Shown here: positions 63,101 to 64,000 of the stretch, piece by piece
Layout of the letters: each line of letters opens with the position of its first letter
Position numbering within the stretch: the stretch's first letter is position 1
Assembly: GCF_014836635.1 (NCBI RefSeq)
Contig: NZ_JACSQL010000011.1
Span: 106,672 to 170,671 of the forward strand
Reading direction: 5' to 3'
Length of the DNA stretch: 64,000 nt
Source: Paenibacillus gallinarum
GTDB taxonomy: Bacteria > Bacillota > Bacilli > Paenibacillales > Paenibacillaceae
Notes under the pieces: model-generated
The model's input: the letters and a program-made list of their open reading frames with translations, nothing else
The model's database searches: none
Told to the model about the DNA's origin: nothing
Program-made: the position numbers and the translations under genes

Positions 63101-63239
63101 GGTCCTGAATGATCTGATTATCATCTAAATAAGAAATTATAATAGCGTTAGCTGCAGGTAGCCACCATGTGACGATGAAAACGTTGTTCAATGATAATAC
63201 GTCGTAGAACATATCGTCTGGTTTATAAATATAGGTCAC
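60102..63239 (-). CDS. Divergent family-B-like DNA polymerase, 1045 aa, exonuclease motifs degenerate (GTG start)
   Basis: Polymerase motifs appear in order: A at 625-631 (D-Y-E-S-F-Y-P), B at 693-701 (K-L-L-I-N-A-A-S-G, matching K-x3-N-S-x-Y-G) and C at 744-750 (S-T-N-T-D-G-L, matching Y-x-D-T-D-S). Phage-type PolB relatives also have G-G-V-H-G near 505-509, present here. The N-terminus resembles a PolB exonuclease in which D-x-E reads D13-V-L, N-x-x-x-Y-D reads N-S-K-N-Y-H (156-161) and Y-x-x-x-D reads C-N-I-C-D (300-304). The polymerase would thus lack proofreading. Aspartates D625 and D748 are retained; the first Asp of motif C is Asn746. GTG 63239 has AGGAGG upstream. Confidence 0.65.
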   Translation of the reverse strand: MTYIYKPDDMFYDVLSLNNVFIVTWWLPAANAIIISYLDDNQIIQDLQREEYIREYIYQLNPNLRTNKTEVVFENIGNTGFIREFNPDPNQSGGYLGMQSFAKRLGLTNASTYVNAHVQKRDKEANGVKYDPAFYPVKQTDPDYDENRHGFRFGYNSKNYHLTILANLLSQVHPDYFTRRFINSPVLAEQEIPLTAGSIRNYHNELQEDIWRNDMPKRLTYAKTLHQDQKEDYSKLSWLMRKGWILSGRYIDVARLNEKSQGTDFKRLVGTLGLQIKEYHKFESNEQINTVEQFADRLSCNICDVLNLQTLFEHRIYQKSFNIRGRLLSEYPQTIYGQRKESHPENQEAQVDTGNYLNIRKNRLTRDSTSASFVEYAIAPYKPIKDIEKVSFMYPSEMEAKKLGVVPTDILEDTKTFFEKNITSDPNDPAHQDFMQIYQFYDAIRGRNFNSSKTYKKHYPNGIESLGKSYISELMSTYNTNLFYYRKNENGHVHRSSCFVKFSIGGVHGAEINIKRFREDQEESKRDEIIQEYVKSLYPSITEALNSESSIKIPDHLQIPNRLKDKISNDRRIKLQEFTKYGSLKPSAVWRDKMNNDLFKKNSSGSWSIQSKYMYVSAGASHHQDYESFYPLLLSRLSVFVNPSYHGYKENGEPTDPYYDMYLERAGKKEESKDQSLPEEVRNDADIEQDSRKLLINAASGMGDAKFDNNIRANNAIISMRIIGQLFAWRIGQAQTLAGARVPSTNTDGLYTMDISAEENDRVLEEVSKDMYIKIDSERLDRFVSKDSNNRLESYNGKITSAKGGTLNSWEGPQLTQNLDHPAIIDHILAKYLSSKAFVNPVNQGFKRSLADKILRDFVNDHLHAGTPQTALRFFQWIISSSGDTHRYVYANSFNKETGEITLETLQSHNRVFLIKEVGRKVVQEVRLATRSPINKATWDKRYNDYQRGDLSYSNLWEHDVDALQILLQNGFDLKAHNRNRTSMYYRDEAKSQKIKAMPDDQKIALFNSSIDDLPSDRAAAMIQALNLNAYVDMVEKTFYLWSNL

Positions 63240-63363
63240 GATGTCCCTCCTTTTCTATTTTCTTTTTACATTTAGCCACATTGTTAAGGCTCAAAGATGT
63301 TTCCTTCAAGCTTCGTTAGATTCGTACTAGGGATCACGATTAACTTAAGTCTGAAGCGAGTAA

Positions 63364-63687
63364 TTAATCTAACCAAATCTCTATGCTAATATCAACCGTC
63401 GTATGGAGGTTCTTAATATTAATTTGATCCAATCGAAGAACTTTTCCAGATAGGAGTACTTCAATATGGGGTAACTCCCAATCCCATACAATAACTCCAT
63501 CAGGTGTACTTTCGATCGTCTTAGAGAATAAATAAATCAATGTATTATTTAATGTTGGTTCATGTATCGCTGCAGAATTGATTTCATTGCTATCTAGCCT
63601 CTTCAAGTTTAATTTATTGAAATTACTAGGGGCTAGAATTTTCTTTTCAACTTCATTGACTAGATATTCACTGTGTTTTAGTTTCAT
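63364..63687 (-). CDS. Unknown small protein, 107 aa
   Basis: I do not recognise this protein. It begins with a basic helical region and has I-V-W-D-W-E-L-P in the middle. AAAGGAT lies 9 bases before the ATG at 63687; an ATG at 63693 is too close. It is upstream of the polymerase on the same strand. Confidence 0.6.
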   Translation of the reverse strand: MKLKHSEYLVNEVEKKILAPSNFNKLNLKRLDSNEINSAAIHEPTLNNTLIYLFSKTIESTPDGVIVWDWELPHIEVLLSGKVLRLDQINIKNLHTTVDISIEIWLD

Positions 63688-63921
63688 ATTCATGTATCCT
63701 TTCGGTCTTCTTTGTATTATCTATCTGAAGATCACTGATATAAGTCTAAATAGCATATAACCTCGCTTCATTTATCGGCAATCGCTCGTCCGAACGTTAT
63801 TCCGGACGGTGCCTATGGAATTAACGAATGCATCTCTTAATGAAGAATTTCTATCTAATCGGAGAATGACGATCTATAATCTGTGACTAAAAAGAGTATT
63901 TGTTATCATCATAAAGCTATA

Positions 63922-63958
63922 TAAAAAAAAAAGGGAACCGCAAAGGTCCCCTTTTTTG
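63922..63958. terminator. Bidirectional terminator at window end
   Basis: AAAAGGG-ACC pairs with GGT-CCCTTTT with A and T runs. The remaining 63694-63920 holds only a weak CGTCCG / CGGACG hairpin and no gene. Confidence 0.8.
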
Positions 63959-64000
63959 TCTATTTAAAAATAGAATAGATGATATCGAGCATGAGCGAGT

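Noticed and set aside
1..64000. tRNA, rRNA or transposase genes
   Set aside because: None was noticed on either strand; no cloverleaf, ribosomal sequence or DDE or IS200-type transposase motif was seen by eye.

Overview
The window looks like part of a large, low-GC Firmicutes extrachromosomal element (megaplasmid or plasmid-like prophage), most plausibly from Paenibacillus or a close relative. This is inferred from S-layer-homology (SLH) surface proteins, strong AGGAGG-type ribosome binding sites with frequent TTG and GTG starts, an AbrB/SpoVT-type regulator, a YolD-like protein, a CPBP protease, a tyrosine recombinase and a ParA/ribbon-helix-helix partition locus with a long repeat array. 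I saw no rRNA, tRNA, ribosomal-protein or central-metabolism gene. Most proteins are small and unrecognised, and many genes end in their own intrinsic terminator.

Layout. 1-3 kb: the end of an SLH surface protein, two promoter-hairpin-terminator units that look like small RNAs, an unknown protein and an HU-like protein. 3-11 kb: small unknown proteins, several with zinc ribbons, including a zinc-ribbon/HTH gene and a decayed second copy. 11-16.5 kb: a secreted protein, a membrane protein, a coiled-coil protein with a ribbon-helix-helix-like N-terminus and a tandem operator, a tyrosine recombinase and a cysteine-rich RES-domain protein. 17-24 kb: a nucleotidyltransferase-like protein, a DUF4365-like nuclease candidate, a ComEC-type lipoprotein with Excalibur domain plus DUF3006 partner, a zeta-type toxin with an unusual small partner, a possible ADP-ribosyltransferase-fold protein, and intergenic inverted repeats. 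24-37 kb: mostly minus-strand small genes (YolD-like, DUF4240-like, AbrB fused to zinc knuckle and HTH) and a large FN3-SLH surface protein.

37-64 kb: apparent replication and maintenance functions. There is an OB-like protein followed by an AEP-type primase candidate, a PAPS-reductase-like PP-loop enzyme, a YdjM-like membrane hydrolase, a CPBP protease, a LysM membrane protein, parA plus an RHH parB with a composite repeat array upstream and more repeats downstream, a GLUG/FN3/SLH surface protein, and a 1045-residue divergent family-B-like DNA polymerase whose three exonuclease motifs look broken.

Taken together, the element seems to carry part of its own replisome (polymerase, primase, possible single-strand-binding protein), its own segregation system, a toxin-antitoxin pair and surface proteins. 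The polymerase/primase set, the partition array whose repeats contain decayed copies of the parA start region, and a two-gene cassette found both inside that array and 21 kb away are the most interesting parts. Assignments rest on motifs read by eye; no database search was run.
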